Translations under genes and position numbers: made by a program | The notes under the pieces: generated by a model | Told to the model about the DNA's origin: nothing | The model's input: the letters and a program-made list of their open reading frames with translations, nothing else | Databases searched by the model: none | Shown here: positions 16,508 through 24,615 of the stretch, piece by piece | Layout: each line of letters opens with the position of its first letter | Position numbering within the stretch: the first letter of the stretch is position 1 | Origin: JACOTK01 sp963743945 | Lineage (GTDB): Bacteria; Actinomycetota; Acidimicrobiia; Acidimicrobiales; CADCSY01 | NCBI GenBank assembly: GCA_963743945.1 | Contig: CAVURO010000001.1 | Location: forward strand, 1 to 64,000 | Length of the DNA stretch: 64,000 nt | Direction of reading: 5' to 3'

Positions 16508-16630
16508 ATGACCATCATTCGACGCAGCCTTCCCGTGCTTGCACTCGTCGGCATCGCCTTCACGACCACCGCGTGCAGCTCGAGCACCAGCTTTCCCATC
16601 ATGGACCTTCTGAGCATCTTCCTGGGTTGA
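16508..16630 (+). CDS. Tiny predicted lipoprotein (40 residues)
   Basis: A 40-residue protein starting MTIIRRSLPVLALVGIAFTT, followed by the lipobox TTAC and a short mature part SSSTSFPIMDLLSIFLG. The Arg pair, hydrophobic core and Cys are a textbook type II signal. A strong ribosome site (AAAGGGGGTGA) stands nine bases before the ATG, and a long hairpin follows the stop, so a complete small transcription unit is visible. The mature peptide would be about 19 residues with a hydrophobic end. Function unknown. Confidence 0.65.
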   Translation: MTIIRRSLPVLALVGIAFTTTACSSSTSFPIMDLLSIFLG

Positions 16631-16640
16631 GCCAGGACCC

Positions 16641-16691
16641 CGAAGAGCGGTGGGGGCCTCGGCTGGGGTGCCTTGCCTCCACCGCTCTTCG
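16641..16691. terminator. 13-bp perfect stem between convergent genes
   Basis: CGAAGAGCGGTGG (16641-16653) pairs with CCACCGCTCTTCG (16679-16691) around a GC-rich 25-base loop. It sits between the small lipoprotein gene and the convergent lspA, so it can serve both strands. Confidence 0.7.
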
Positions 16692-16740
16692 CATCTTGTT
16701 CCGGGCATGATGCCCATGGCGAGCCGGCCTGCGTCTGCTG

Positions 16741-16791
16741 TCGGGCGAGCGGTCAGGTCGGGCGAGCGGTCAGGTCGGGCGAGCGGTCAGG
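16741..16791. repeat. Three identical 17-bp tandem units at the lspA stop
   Basis: TCGGGCGAGCGGTCAGG occurs three times head to tail, with a partial fourth copy. The lspA stop codon lies inside the third unit. Confidence 0.85.
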
Positions 16792-17374
16792 TCGGGCGGG
16801 GAGTGGACCGCACGTCCTCGTCGGTGACCACCGCGATCACCAGCAGCCCGACCGCGACGACGATGGCGATGTCGGCAAGGTTGAACACGCTGAAGGAACG
16901 AATGTGGATGAAATCCACGACCGCGCCGCGCCCGATCCGATCGACCAGGTTCCCGAAGGCGCCGCCTGCGAGCAGGCCCGAGGCGAGACGGGCCCGAGGC
17001 GTTGCCGTTGCCCACTTCGTGCGGAGCACGAGGACCAGGAGTGCACAGGAGAGTCCGACGACGACGGCTATCGCGAGCGACCCGGCGCCGATGCTGAAGG
17101 CGATGCCCCGATTGGCCGTGAGGTACAGCTCGATGGGCCCCGGGAGCTCGACCGGCCCGCCACGCAGCGCCGAGATCGCCCACCATTTGGTGAGCTGGTC
17201 GATTGCCGCGGTGCCGAAGGTGATAAGCAGCAGTGCAACCACCCTGGTGTCACGCAAGCCACCGCCATTCGGGGAGCGCGGGACGTTGTGCTGTGGGTCC
17301 CATTGCACCACGTCGTTGCGGCCGGCCTCCATGATGGGAACATCGGCTTCAACCGTCCGCTGCTTGACGCCCAA
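16787..17374 (-). CDS. lspA: Lipoprotein signal peptidase (signal peptidase II)
   Basis: A 195-residue membrane aspartyl protease that cleaves prolipoproteins before the lipidated Cys. Four hydrophobic segments are visible (ALLLITFGTAAIDQLTKWW, LAIAVVVGLSCALLVLVL, the GLLAGGAFGNLVDRIG helix, IAIVVAVGLLVIAVV). The two catalytic Asp motifs are NLVDRIGRGAVVDFIHI and FNLADIAIVVA. The first 40 residues are a non-conserved polar extension, so the true start may be later (near VVALLLI). The gene start overlaps the upstream amidohydrolase by 26 bases. Confidence 0.92.
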   Translation of the reverse strand: MGVKQRTVEADVPIMEAGRNDVVQWDPQHNVPRSPNGGGLRDTRVVALLLITFGTAAIDQLTKWWAISALRGGPVELPGPIELYLTANRGIAFSIGAGSLAIAVVVGLSCALLVLVLRTKWATATPRARLASGLLAGGAFGNLVDRIGRGAVVDFIHIRSFSVFNLADIAIVVAVGLLVIAVVTDEDVRSTPRPT

Positions 17375-18536
17375 ACGCCTCCGCTGCTGCAGCCGGCAGG
17401 CCGGGCTCCGTCCAGAGGTCGACGATGAGCCTCGCCATCAGAAGTGCACCGTCGAGCACCGCTCGGTCGCCTGCGCTCGATCGGGCGTGTGCGGCGAACT
17501 CGTGGGAGTGAATCGACACACCGGGCGGCGAGACCTGCAACATGGGATGGATGGCCGGGACGAGGTGGCTCACGTTTCCCATGTCCGTACTCCCCAGCAC
17601 CTGGTGGCCGCCCGAACGCGGGTCCACCATGTTGCGACCGACCACGGCCGCATGCATGGCGAAACGACCTGCGAGCACGGGGTTGTCCATCATGTCGGCA
17701 TAGGTCGGACCACCCTCGCGATGATCGAACGTGCACCCCGTGGCCTGGGCGCCCGCCTCGAAGCAGGCGAGGACTCGGCCCTCGAGTGCGTCGAGGTCCG
17801 CCAGCCGCGGGGTGCGGATCATCCAGTCCATGACCGCGCGCTCGGGCACCACGTTGGGCATCTCACCACCTTCGATGAAGATGCCGTGCACCCGCTCGCC
17901 GGGGAGGAGGTGCTGGCGCAAGGCCGCGACGTTCTGGTAGCCGAGCACTGCTGCATCGAGGGCATTGCGCCCGAGATGAGGGAAGGCCGCGGCATGCGCG
18001 GACCTGCCGTGCCAGGTGGCCCGCATGATGGCCACGGCCAAGGTCGACATCGACAGCAGATCCGCATCGGCCGGATGGATCATGATCGCCGCAGCGACAT
18101 CATCGAATGCGCCTGCCTCTGCCAGCAGCACCTTGCCCCCACCACCCTCCTCCCCCGGCGTGCCGAGCACGCGCACCCGTCCACCCAACTCGTCGGCCAG
18201 CGCTGCGGCGGCCAATCCGGCGCCGAGGCCCGCTGCACCGATGATGTTGTGTCCGCAGGCATGACCGACGGATGGAAGCGCGTCGTATTCGCAACACACG
18301 GCCACCACCGGCCCTTCGACGCCGGCCTCCGCCATGAACGCCGTTTCGACGCCGAAGGCTCCTCGGGACACGTTCAGCCCGCCGGCCTCCAACGCGTCGC
18401 ACAGCGTCGCTGCGGCGTGATGCTCCTCGAAGCGAAGCTCCGGTCGGTCGAAGATGGCATGCGAGACCTCGATCAGGCGCTCGGCCTGCCGTGCGAGGTT
18501 GTCCTGCACACGCCGGTACTGGTCGTCGTGGTCCAT
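17349..18536 (-). CDS. M20-family amidohydrolase (AbgB / PM20D2-like)
   Basis: A 395-residue metal-dependent amidohydrolase. The first metal motif is CCEYDALPSVGHACGHNIIG, typical of the branch that includes p-aminobenzoyl-glutamate hydrolase subunit B and PM20D2 dipeptidases. The Glu pair GTPGEEGGGG and the dimerisation-domain section THE RATWHGRSAHAAAFP follow, and the end has SVSIHSHEF-like PPGVSIHSHEFAAH. The start at 18536 (MDHDDQY) is chosen because a -10 box lies seven bases upstream. It would cleave an amide bond of a small N-acyl amino acid or dipeptide; the substrate is unknown. Confidence 0.82.
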   Translation of the reverse strand: MDHDDQYRRVQDNLARQAERLIEVSHAIFDRPELRFEEHHAAATLCDALEAGGLNVSRGAFGVETAFMAEAGVEGPVVAVCCEYDALPSVGHACGHNIIGAAGLGAGLAAAALADELGGRVRVLGTPGEEGGGGKVLLAEAGAFDDVAAAIMIHPADADLLSMSTLAVAIMRATWHGRSAHAAAFPHLGRNALDAAVLGYQNVAALRQHLLPGERVHGIFIEGGEMPNVVPERAVMDWMIRTPRLADLDALEGRVLACFEAGAQATGCTFDHREGGPTYADMMDNPVLAGRFAMHAAVVGRNMVDPRSGGHQVLGSTDMGNVSHLVPAIHPMLQVSPPGVSIHSHEFAAHARSSAGDRAVLDGALLMARLIVDLWTEPGLPAAAAEAFGRQAADG

Positions 18537-18543
18537 TCGCCCC

Positions 18544-18549
18544 ACGCTA
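18544..18549 (-). promoter_or_regulatory. -10 box, leaderless start for the M20 gene
   Basis: TAGCGT on the minus strand, seven bases before ATG 18536; this argues against the in-frame GTG at 18545, which lies within the box. Confidence 0.45.
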
Positions 18550-18570
18550 TTGGGTCGTTCGGCGTCGGGA

Positions 18571-18607
18571 GAACGTCAGTGCCGAAGAACGTCAGTGCCG
18601 AAGAACG
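18571..18607. repeat. Two and a third 16-bp units at the dehydrogenase gene end
   Basis: GAACGTCAGTGCCGAA twice in tandem plus GAACG. The alcohol dehydrogenase stop (18592) falls in the second copy, so the array extends its last codons. Confidence 0.75.
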
Positions 18608-19575
18608 ATCTTGCCGAGTTGATCGGCGCCGTGCAGCCGGTTCAGCGCCCTGGGGTAGTCGCCGAGCTCGAAGACCTCGTCAACGGCGACCGGAACCCCC
18701 TGGTTCATGAGCTCGACCACTTGCTCCCACTCCTCGTAGGAACCCATGGTCGAGCCGATGATCTCGTGCTGCTTGAAGAACAGGCGAGGTAGGGACACCT
18801 CCACCGTCGGGCCCGAGGTGCCACCGCACACGACAAGGCGTCCGCCGGGGCGCAGGGAGCGGATCGATCGGTCCCACGTCGCCGGCCCGACCGACTCGAC
18901 GACCACGTCAGCGGCGACGTCCCATCGCTCGTCGTCCGAGCTCAGGGCCTGCGCCGCTCCTCGTTCAAGCGCCGTCGCACGCTTGTCCGGGTCTCGGGAG
19001 GTCACCACCACATGCGCCCCCATGTGCACAGCCAACGCCAGTGCAGCGCTCGACACCCCGCCTCCCACGCCAACGATGAGCACCGTCTCGCCTGCCTGGA
19101 GACGACCACGACGCAACATGCGCCATGCGGTCAGGCCGGCCAGACCGAAGGCTGCGCTCTGTTCCCAGGAGAGACCCTGCGGTCGAGGTGAGACGTTCTC
19201 CATCGGCACCACGACCGATGTGCCATGTCCGCCCCACCGGTGCTCGCCGACGATCTGGAACTCCCGACACAACGGAGACTCACCCGCCAGACAGACCCGG
19301 CATCGTCGACATGACACCGCGGGGTTCACGACGACCTCGGCACCCAGGAGATCCCGAGGCACGTCCTGACCCACCTCCTCGACCACGCCCGCCACGTCGC
19401 AGCCCGGCACGTGGGGCAGATGGGGTCGGGGCCTTCCCTGGGTCAGCCACATGTCCATGTGGTTCAGTGCGCTCGTGATCACCTTCACCCGCACGTCTCC
19501 GGCGCCCGGAACCGGATCCGGCACCGATGCCAGGACGTAGTCACCGGGCGATTCCCTCAAGACCCATGCCTCCAT
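18592..19575 (-). CDS. Zinc-type medium-chain alcohol dehydrogenase / quinone-oxidoreductase-like
   Basis: A 327-residue MDR-superfamily protein. The GroES-like domain has the substrate-zinc region HVPGCDVAGVVEEVG and the structural zinc lobe with four Cys (CRRCRVCLAGESPLC). The Rossmann part carries VLIVGVGGGVSSAALALAV and VVVESVGPATWDRSIRSL. Such enzymes oxidise alcohols or reduce enones with NAD(P)H. The start at 19575 (MEAWVLRESP) is set by a -10 box eight bases upstream. It stands alone; the substrate cannot be judged. Confidence 0.87.
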   Translation of the reverse strand: MEAWVLRESPGDYVLASVPDPVPGAGDVRVKVITSALNHMDMWLTQGRPRPHLPHVPGCDVAGVVEEVGQDVPRDLLGAEVVVNPAVSCRRCRVCLAGESPLCREFQIVGEHRWGGHGTSVVVPMENVSPRPQGLSWEQSAAFGLAGLTAWRMLRRGRLQAGETVLIVGVGGGVSSAALALAVHMGAHVVVTSRDPDKRATALERGAAQALSSDDERWDVAADVVVESVGPATWDRSIRSLRPGGRLVVCGGTSGPTVEVSLPRLFFKQHEIIGSTMGSYEEWEQVVELMNQGVPVAVDEVFELGDYPRALNRLHGADQLGKIVLRH

Positions 19576-19583
19576 GGGACGAG

Positions 19584-19589
19584 ACCTTA
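19584..19589 (-). promoter_or_regulatory. -10 box, leaderless start for the dehydrogenase gene
   Basis: TAAGGT on the minus strand, eight bases before ATG 19575. Confidence 0.45.
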
Positions 19590-19614
19590 CCGGTCCAGGA
19601 GATCCGGTCCCGGA

Positions 19615-19654
19615 GATCACGTCCGATCACGTCGGATCAGGTCAGATCACGACG
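19615..19654. repeat. Four 10-bp units at the end of the lipid-kinase-like gene
   Basis: GATCACGTCC, GATCACGTCG, GATCAGGTCA, GATCACGACG in tandem; the gene's stop codon (19642-19644) is inside the third unit. Confidence 0.6.
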
Positions 19655-20253
19655 GTGAGCGCGTCGGGCTCGACGGAGAGCTCGATGTGCCCGAAGCTGC
19701 CGACCGCGCGTCCGTCGAGGTACACCGGCTCCGATCGGGACAACGTGAGATCGAAGGACGCCGCCCGCCGTCCCCGGATCGCCGGGTGCGGCAGGTGGGC
19801 GCCCATGGGCAGCCTGGCACGTACTTTCGCACGCTGCCCCAATGGAACCGCGGCCTCGTACAGGTCCAGCAGGGCATCGCCGGGGTGGGCCCGAGGTCCT
19901 GCGTTCCAGTCGCCGAGCCATGCGGCGTTCATCGCCACGACCGCCCGCCCCCGCCACCATTGCCGTCTCGCCACCAGGTGCGCAACGAAGTGGAAGGTCG
20001 CTCCGTCCAACACCGCGACACCGAGGTCGCAGGTGAAGGTCACCGCCCGAGGTGAGCGCAGTCGCCGTGGGTCACCCGGACCCCCGAGCGTTCGACAGAG
20101 GTCGCCCCCCAGGAGTCCAAGCGGCGGGATGGCCCGACCGAGGCGAAGACACTCGGCCACGACGTCCGCAGCCTCGGCATCGCCGTGAACGATCACACCT
20201 TCGTCGGGCAAGGGGCGCAACTCGCCCCAATCCTCACCCTTGCGGATGGTCAT
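19642..20253 (-). CDS. Diacylglycerol-kinase-like C-terminal domain protein
   Basis: About 203 residues resembling only the second (beta-sandwich) domain of the DagK/YegS lipid-kinase family: VTFTCDLGVAVLDG, WWRGRAVVAMNAAWLGDWNA and a closing SEPVYLDGRAVGSFGHIELSV, where these kinases normally have a D-G-E segment. The N-terminal nucleotide domain with GGDGT is absent, so catalysis as a kinase is doubtful. It may be a lipid-binding relic or partner. ATG 20253 gives a 20-base overlap with helY; ATG 20277 is possible. Translation is probably coupled to helY. Confidence 0.55.
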   Translation of the reverse strand: MTIRKGEDWGELRPLPDEGVIVHGDAEAADVVAECLRLGRAIPPLGLLGGDLCRTLGGPGDPRRLRSPRAVTFTCDLGVAVLDGATFHFVAHLVARRQWWRGRAVVAMNAAWLGDWNAGPRAHPGDALLDLYEAAVPLGQRAKVRARLPMGAHLPHPAIRGRRAASFDLTLSRSEPVYLDGRAVGSFGHIELSVEPDALTVVI

Positions 20254-22996
20254 CTGCGTCGTCCCGATCGCCGGCATCGGCACGAGCTGCACCGTCCCGG
20301 TCCCCTCCGTCCCGGTCCCCGCCGTCCTGGTCGTCGACCGCCGACGAGGCGGCAACGATCCCCCGAAAAAGCGCGGTGCCTGCGGTTCGGGCTGCTTCGG
20401 CCGTCGCCACCGAGGGAGCGGCGTCACCGATCTGTCGCAACAGATCGATCAGCTGCTTGACATTTCGAACGAAGTCGCCACCCGAGAGCTCCTCGTGCTC
20501 GAGAACCTCCACCAGATCGCGCCCGCCGACCCAGGCATAGGCCAAACCGGCGAAGCCCGGATCCAGGGCGCGCACGGGCTGCACTCCGACGCGCTCCTCG
20601 ATGTCGACGACCCGCAGCCGAAGGCCTTCGACCTCGGCCCAACGTCTGCGGAGCTCGACGGTCGGGAACCAGGGGGCGACGTCCTCGCCCGATCCGCGGG
20701 CCTCATAGGTGAACAGCGAGGCAAGGGCAGCGATCGAAGCCGGGTCCAGGTCGTCGAACAGGCCTGCGTGAAGGCACTCGGCCAACAGGAGATCGGTCTC
20801 GTGAAAGAGCCTGGCGAGCACGTTGCCGCGGCTGGTGAGCTGCCATCCCGAGACGTAGCCAAGCTCGGCCAACACCTGCAGAATGCGATCGAACGATCGG
20901 GCAAGCGTCGATTCGTGGCCCAACACACGCCGCTTGATCTGGTCGTATTCGCCCGCCAGTCGATTGGCGTCACGCACCGCCCGACGGTGGCGATCGACGT
21001 CGGGACAAGAGGCGACGGGATGGCCGGCCACCGCAGCCTCGATCTTCGCAACCCCCATCGAGACCCCGTCTCGGGATCCCGAGGACAAACGGCCGGCGGG
21101 GCCCTGCTTCATCTCCGGACCGTTCCGGTCCGGCGCACGCACCCGGACCCGCGACAACAGCACGGCTACCGAACGCTGATAGCCGGGACTGTGCGGCGCA
21201 TACGGAACGGGGAGCTCAAGGTGACCGAGGCGCTCCGGCACGACGTCAAAGTCCGCCGGCCCGAGCAGGAGACGACGTCTCGCGACGGTCAGCACTCGCA
21301 GACGGATGGCTCCCTGGCGTCGAGCAGCGGACAGCACAACGGCTCTGACCGATTCACGCCGATCGGGAACGTCGAGGACGTCACCCGGGCGAAGCCGGCT
21401 CAAGGCCTCGTCCATGACGCGAAACTGCGAGGGGGCCTCACGACGAGCATCGTGGAGACGGCGCTCCAACATGACCAACTCCTGCGGATCCCCGAGCTCG
21501 CAGTGAACGCCGAGCTCCGCCTCGGCGCGTCGACGAGCAACCCGCTCGAGCTGCACCTCGAGCCCGACCACCTCCCGATCGCTGAGGTACTGGGCGAAGG
21601 ACAGGTTGAGCAGATGGTGCGCCTCATCGGGCGGATAGCGCCGTACGAGGTTCACCGCCATGTTGTAGGTCGGCCGAAAGGCCGAGGTGAGGGCGAACGA
21701 GCGTGCCATGACCAACGCGGCCACCTGTTCGAAGGTGATGTAGGGCGACCAGAGCACCAGGGCGTTGCCGTGTTCGTCGATGCCACGGCGTCCGGCACGG
21801 CCGGTCAGCTGGGTGTACTGACTCGGGGTGAGGAACTCGTGGCGTTCGCCGGTGAACTTCGTCAGCTTCTCGATCACCACGCTTCGGGCCGGCATGTTGA
21901 TGCCCAGTGCCAGGGTCTCGGTCGCAAAGACCAGCTTGACGAGGCCGGCGGCAAAGCAGGCCTCCACCGCTTCCTTGAACGGCGGGACCATGCCTGCGTG
22001 ATGCGCGCCGATCCCCGCCTCCATGCCCGCCATCCACCGGGACCATCCGAGGACGTCGAGGTCGTCGTCGCTCAGGGTGCGGACATGCTGTTCGCAGATC
22101 GCCCGGATGCGATGTCGTTCCTCGGCATCGGTCAACGACAGATGTGCATCGAGGCACTGACGAACCGCCTCGTCGCACGCCGCACGGCTGAAGATGAAAT
22201 AGAGCGTCGGCAGCATCGACGCCTCGGCCAGGGCCTCGGCGACCTCCACCCGCCGGGGCGTGAAGAGCCTGCGTCGCGGTCGGCGACCTCCCTTGTGTCG
22301 TGTCGGTCCTCGCGCCCCTTCCTCATCGAGCTTTCTCGCCTCGGCGTTGGGACGGTCACCGACCACGACGGGCAACATGTGCAATCGGTCGCCCGAACGC
22401 TCCCCCACGAGATACAGGTTCTCGAGCTCGACAGGGCGCTCGAGCTCGACGACCGCCGTCGTGGGTCCGCGCACGGTCGAGATCCACTCGGCGAGATCAT
22501 CGGCATTGGAGACCGTTGCGGAGAGGCACACCAGGCGCACGGATCGCGGCAGATGGATGATGACCTCCTCCCAGACCGGCCCCCGGTAGGCGTCCTGCAG
22601 GTAGTGCACCTCGTCCAACACCACGTAGCGGAGGCCGGCGAGGGTCGAGGACGCGGCGTAGATCATGTTGCGCAGCACCTCGGTGGTCATGACGACGATC
22701 GGCGCCTCGCCGTTGATCGTGTTGTCCCCCGTCAGGAGCCCGACGCGCTCGGCGCCGTAACGAGCGACGAAGTCGTGGTACTTCTGATTCGACAGCGCCT
22801 TGATGGGCGTCGTGTAGAAGGCCTTCTCCCCCCGGGCCAACGCATCGGCCACGGCGTGCTCGGCCACCACCGTCTTGCCCGAACCTGTCGGCGCGGCCAC
22901 GAGCACGGAATGACCTCGGTCGAGGACGTCGATCGCCCGGCGCTGGAACTCGTCGAGCACGAAGTCGTAGAACGGAGGAACGGGGCGCTCATCCAC
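20234..22996 (-). CDS. helY: Ski2-like DEAD/DEAH-box RNA helicase (HelY type)
   Basis: A 920-residue superfamily 2 helicase of the Ski2/Mtr4 group. Walker A is APTGSGKTVVAEHAV, motif Ia TPIKALSNQKY, motif II VLDEVHYLQD, motif III CLSATVSNADD, motif V FATETLALGINMPARSVVIE and motif VI QLTGRAGRRGID. The C-terminal third holds the helical ratchet and DSHCT-type region (AYAWVGGRDLVEVLEHEEL). An Asp/Gly/Arg-rich tail ends the protein. It probably unwinds structured RNA in turnover or ribosome work. It starts just after tatC, the same neighbourhood as helY-tatC-tatA in Mycobacterium. Confidence 0.93.
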   Translation of the reverse strand: MDERPVPPFYDFVLDEFQRRAIDVLDRGHSVLVAAPTGSGKTVVAEHAVADALARGEKAFYTTPIKALSNQKYHDFVARYGAERVGLLTGDNTINGEAPIVVMTTEVLRNMIYAASSTLAGLRYVVLDEVHYLQDAYRGPVWEEVIIHLPRSVRLVCLSATVSNADDLAEWISTVRGPTTAVVELERPVELENLYLVGERSGDRLHMLPVVVGDRPNAEARKLDEEGARGPTRHKGGRRPRRRLFTPRRVEVAEALAEASMLPTLYFIFSRAACDEAVRQCLDAHLSLTDAEERHRIRAICEQHVRTLSDDDLDVLGWSRWMAGMEAGIGAHHAGMVPPFKEAVEACFAAGLVKLVFATETLALGINMPARSVVIEKLTKFTGERHEFLTPSQYTQLTGRAGRRGIDEHGNALVLWSPYITFEQVAALVMARSFALTSAFRPTYNMAVNLVRRYPPDEAHHLLNLSFAQYLSDREVVGLEVQLERVARRRAEAELGVHCELGDPQELVMLERRLHDARREAPSQFRVMDEALSRLRPGDVLDVPDRRESVRAVVLSAARRQGAIRLRVLTVARRRLLLGPADFDVVPERLGHLELPVPYAPHSPGYQRSVAVLLSRVRVRAPDRNGPEMKQGPAGRLSSGSRDGVSMGVAKIEAAVAGHPVASCPDVDRHRRAVRDANRLAGEYDQIKRRVLGHESTLARSFDRILQVLAELGYVSGWQLTSRGNVLARLFHETDLLLAECLHAGLFDDLDPASIAALASLFTYEARGSGEDVAPWFPTVELRRRWAEVEGLRLRVVDIEERVGVQPVRALDPGFAGLAYAWVGGRDLVEVLEHEELSGGDFVRNVKQLIDLLRQIGDAAPSVATAEAARTAGTALFRGIVAASSAVDDQDGGDRDGGDRDGAARADAGDRDDADDHPQG

Positions 22997-23005
22997 GGCG
23001 CGTGG

Positions 23006-23776
23006 CTACCCGTCGGCGGTCTTGATGGCGAAGCGGCCGAAGAGGATCGAGCACTCGTAGAACACGTACATGGGGAGCGACAGGGCGATCAGGGTGAACG
23101 GGTCGCCCGATGGGGTGATCACCGCAACCAGCACCACGATGATCACCGCTGCGTAGCGTCGCCACGAAGACAGTTGGCGCCATGTCAACATCCCGACCAT
23201 CTGGAGGAAGACCAACACGATCGGGAACTCGAATCCGAGGCCGAAGGTCAACATCAGAAACGTGATCAGGCTGAGGTACTTCCCCGGGGAGTACATCGTC
23301 ACCAGGGAGTCGCCACCCACCTGCACGAAGAAGGTGAGTGCCTGTGGGAACGTCCACAGTGCAAGCCCGGCGCCGAGCACGAACAGGATAACCGAGGTTC
23401 CCACGAATGGGATGGCCCAACGCTTCTCCTTGTCGTGAAGCCCAGGCGTGATGAAGCGCCAGAGTTGCCACATGATCGCCGGCGAGGCGATGAGGAACCC
23501 CACGTAGGTCGAAAGCTTCAGCCGAATGGCCAGGCTCTCCAACGGGTCGGTGACCAGGAACGAGCAGTCGTCCGAGACCTTGCAATAGGGATCCTGCAGG
23601 ATGTCGAGCACCGGGTTGTACAGCAGGAAGCCGATGACGACCCCGACGGCCAGGGCGATCAACACCTTGATCAGGCGACTCCGCAGCTCGTTGAGATGCT
23701 CGATCAAGGTCATCGTGCCGGCAGGGCCGGAGGAGGTCACGGCCCGCGACCTCCTCCTCGGCAGGCGAAGCTTCAT
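23006..23776 (-). CDS. tatC: Twin-arginine translocase subunit TatC
   Basis: A 256-residue six-helix membrane protein, the receptor of the Tat pathway for folded proteins. Family signs are the cytosolic start LIEHLNELRSRLIKVLIALA, the first-loop Pro/Leu-rich region, and WQLWRFITPGLHDKEKRWAI, close to the TatC signature at the start of the third helix. FGLGFEFPIVLVFLQMVGML follows. The basic front (RLPRRRSRAVTSSG) is a lineage extension. The gene lies six bases after tatA, so both come from one transcript, with helY next. Confidence 0.93.
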   Translation of the reverse strand: MKLRLPRRRSRAVTSSGPAGTMTLIEHLNELRSRLIKVLIALAVGVVIGFLLYNPVLDILQDPYCKVSDDCSFLVTDPLESLAIRLKLSTYVGFLIASPAIMWQLWRFITPGLHDKEKRWAIPFVGTSVILFVLGAGLALWTFPQALTFFVQVGGDSLVTMYSPGKYLSLITFLMLTFGLGFEFPIVLVFLQMVGMLTWRQLSSWRRYAAVIIVVLVAVITPSGDPFTLIALSLPMYVFYECSILFGRFAIKTADG

Positions 23777-23782
23777 GCGCGC

Positions 23783-24094
23783 TCAGTTCGCCGAAAGATC
23801 GTCGGCGTCTCCGGCCGTGCGGTGTTCGTCACCCAGCGCGGCCGCATCGGCCTCCTCGACGGCGATGACCGGCGTTTCACCCGGGCGGTTGATCGTACCG
23901 GGGGCCCGTTCGCCCTTCAGGTCGAGCGGATCGAGTGCATCACGGAGCTCCGCCTGGAGACCACTGGACATGCGACGGAACTCGTTCATCGCCTGAGCCA
24001 TCTTGCGCGCTGCCTCAGGCAGCTTTGCCGGGCCCAGGACGATCAGGGCGACCAAGAGGATGACCAACAGCTCAGGCGTCCCAAGGTTCAACAC
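23783..24094 (-). CDS. tatA: Twin-arginine translocase pore protein TatA/TatB
   Basis: A 103-residue protein with the typical layout: a very short N-terminus, one transmembrane helix LGTPELLVILLVALIVLGPA, the conserved hinge KLPEAARKMAQAMNEFRR with Gly-Pro, an amphipathic helix, and an acidic unstructured tail. The FGP-like hinge is LGP here. The GTG at 24094 is preceded by a TAGACT box. With tatC it would form a minimal TatAC export system; no separate TatB is seen nearby. Confidence 0.9.
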   Translation of the reverse strand: MLNLGTPELLVILLVALIVLGPAKLPEAARKMAQAMNEFRRMSSGLQAELRDALDPLDLKGERAPGTINRPGETPVIAVEEADAAALGDEHRTAGDADDLSAN

Positions 24095-24100
24095 GCCGAA

Positions 24101-24106
24101 AGTCTA
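24101..24106 (-). promoter_or_regulatory. -10 box, leaderless start of the tatA-tatC-helY operon
   Basis: TAGACT on the minus strand, six bases before the tatA GTG. Confidence 0.45.
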
Positions 24107-24173
24107 CCGGAGCGCCACGTTCTCGCCTGCAGCGACCACCCCCGGTCGGTGCATGCGCCGACCGTGCAGCCGA

Positions 24174-24506
24174 TCAGTCCTCGGCGGTCATGGACGTCAG
24201 CTTGGAGAACCAGGCATCGCCCTGCAACAACTCGTGGAACTCGATCAGGTCGTCGTGGGTGAGCGCCTCGCCGACATGCGCCTCGCCCAGCTCGGCGGGC
24301 AATCGCCAGATCTCGAGGACCACCCCGGAGGAGACCAGGAGATCGACGATCCGCTGTTCTGCCGCCTTGGTCACTGCCAATTGACAGAGAGGACAACGAA
24401 AGACGTAGGCGCCGCTGTTGTCGGCGGCGCACACGCGCACCTTCATGTCCTTGGTTGTCAGCTCGACGTCCCCGCACTCGGGGCAACTCGCTCGAATTGT
24501 TGCCAT
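24174..24506 (-). CDS. Small zinc-ribbon protein of unknown function
   Basis: A roughly 110-residue protein with two CxxC pairs spaced for one zinc ribbon: ASCPECGDVELTTKDMKVRV and VFRCPLCQLAVTKAA. A helical region (IVDLLVSSGVVLEIWRLPAE) and an acidic LTHDDLIEFHELLQGDAWFS end follow. The family name is not known to me. ATG 24506 (MATIRASC) is preferred; 24515 and 24524 are in-frame alternatives. It is monocistronic, upstream of tatA and divergent from the phosphodiesterase gene. Confidence 0.6.
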   Translation of the reverse strand: MATIRASCPECGDVELTTKDMKVRVCAADNSGAYVFRCPLCQLAVTKAAEQRIVDLLVSSGVVLEIWRLPAELGEAHVGEALTHDDLIEFHELLQGDAWFSKLTSMTAED

Positions 24507-24602
24507 CCTGGCCATCCTCCTCATGATCCCTCGAACTCATCTATCGGTCGACCATGGAGTGCCCTTTAGGGGAACGTAGCAGTTTTGCGGCATTTCGGAT
24601 GG

Positions 24603-24608
24603 TAATTT
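24603..24608 (+). promoter_or_regulatory. -10 box, leaderless start for the phosphodiesterase gene
   Basis: TAATTT ends seven bases before GTG 24616 in a locally AT-rich stretch. It is among the clearest boxes in the window. Confidence 0.5.
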
Positions 24609-24615
24609 CCCCCGG

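Noticed and set aside
20240..24262. A 1340-codon open frame on the plus strand
   Set aside because: It is the antisense of helY, tatC and tatA. Those have complete motifs, and the plus-strand product is rich in His, Arg and Gln without any domain.
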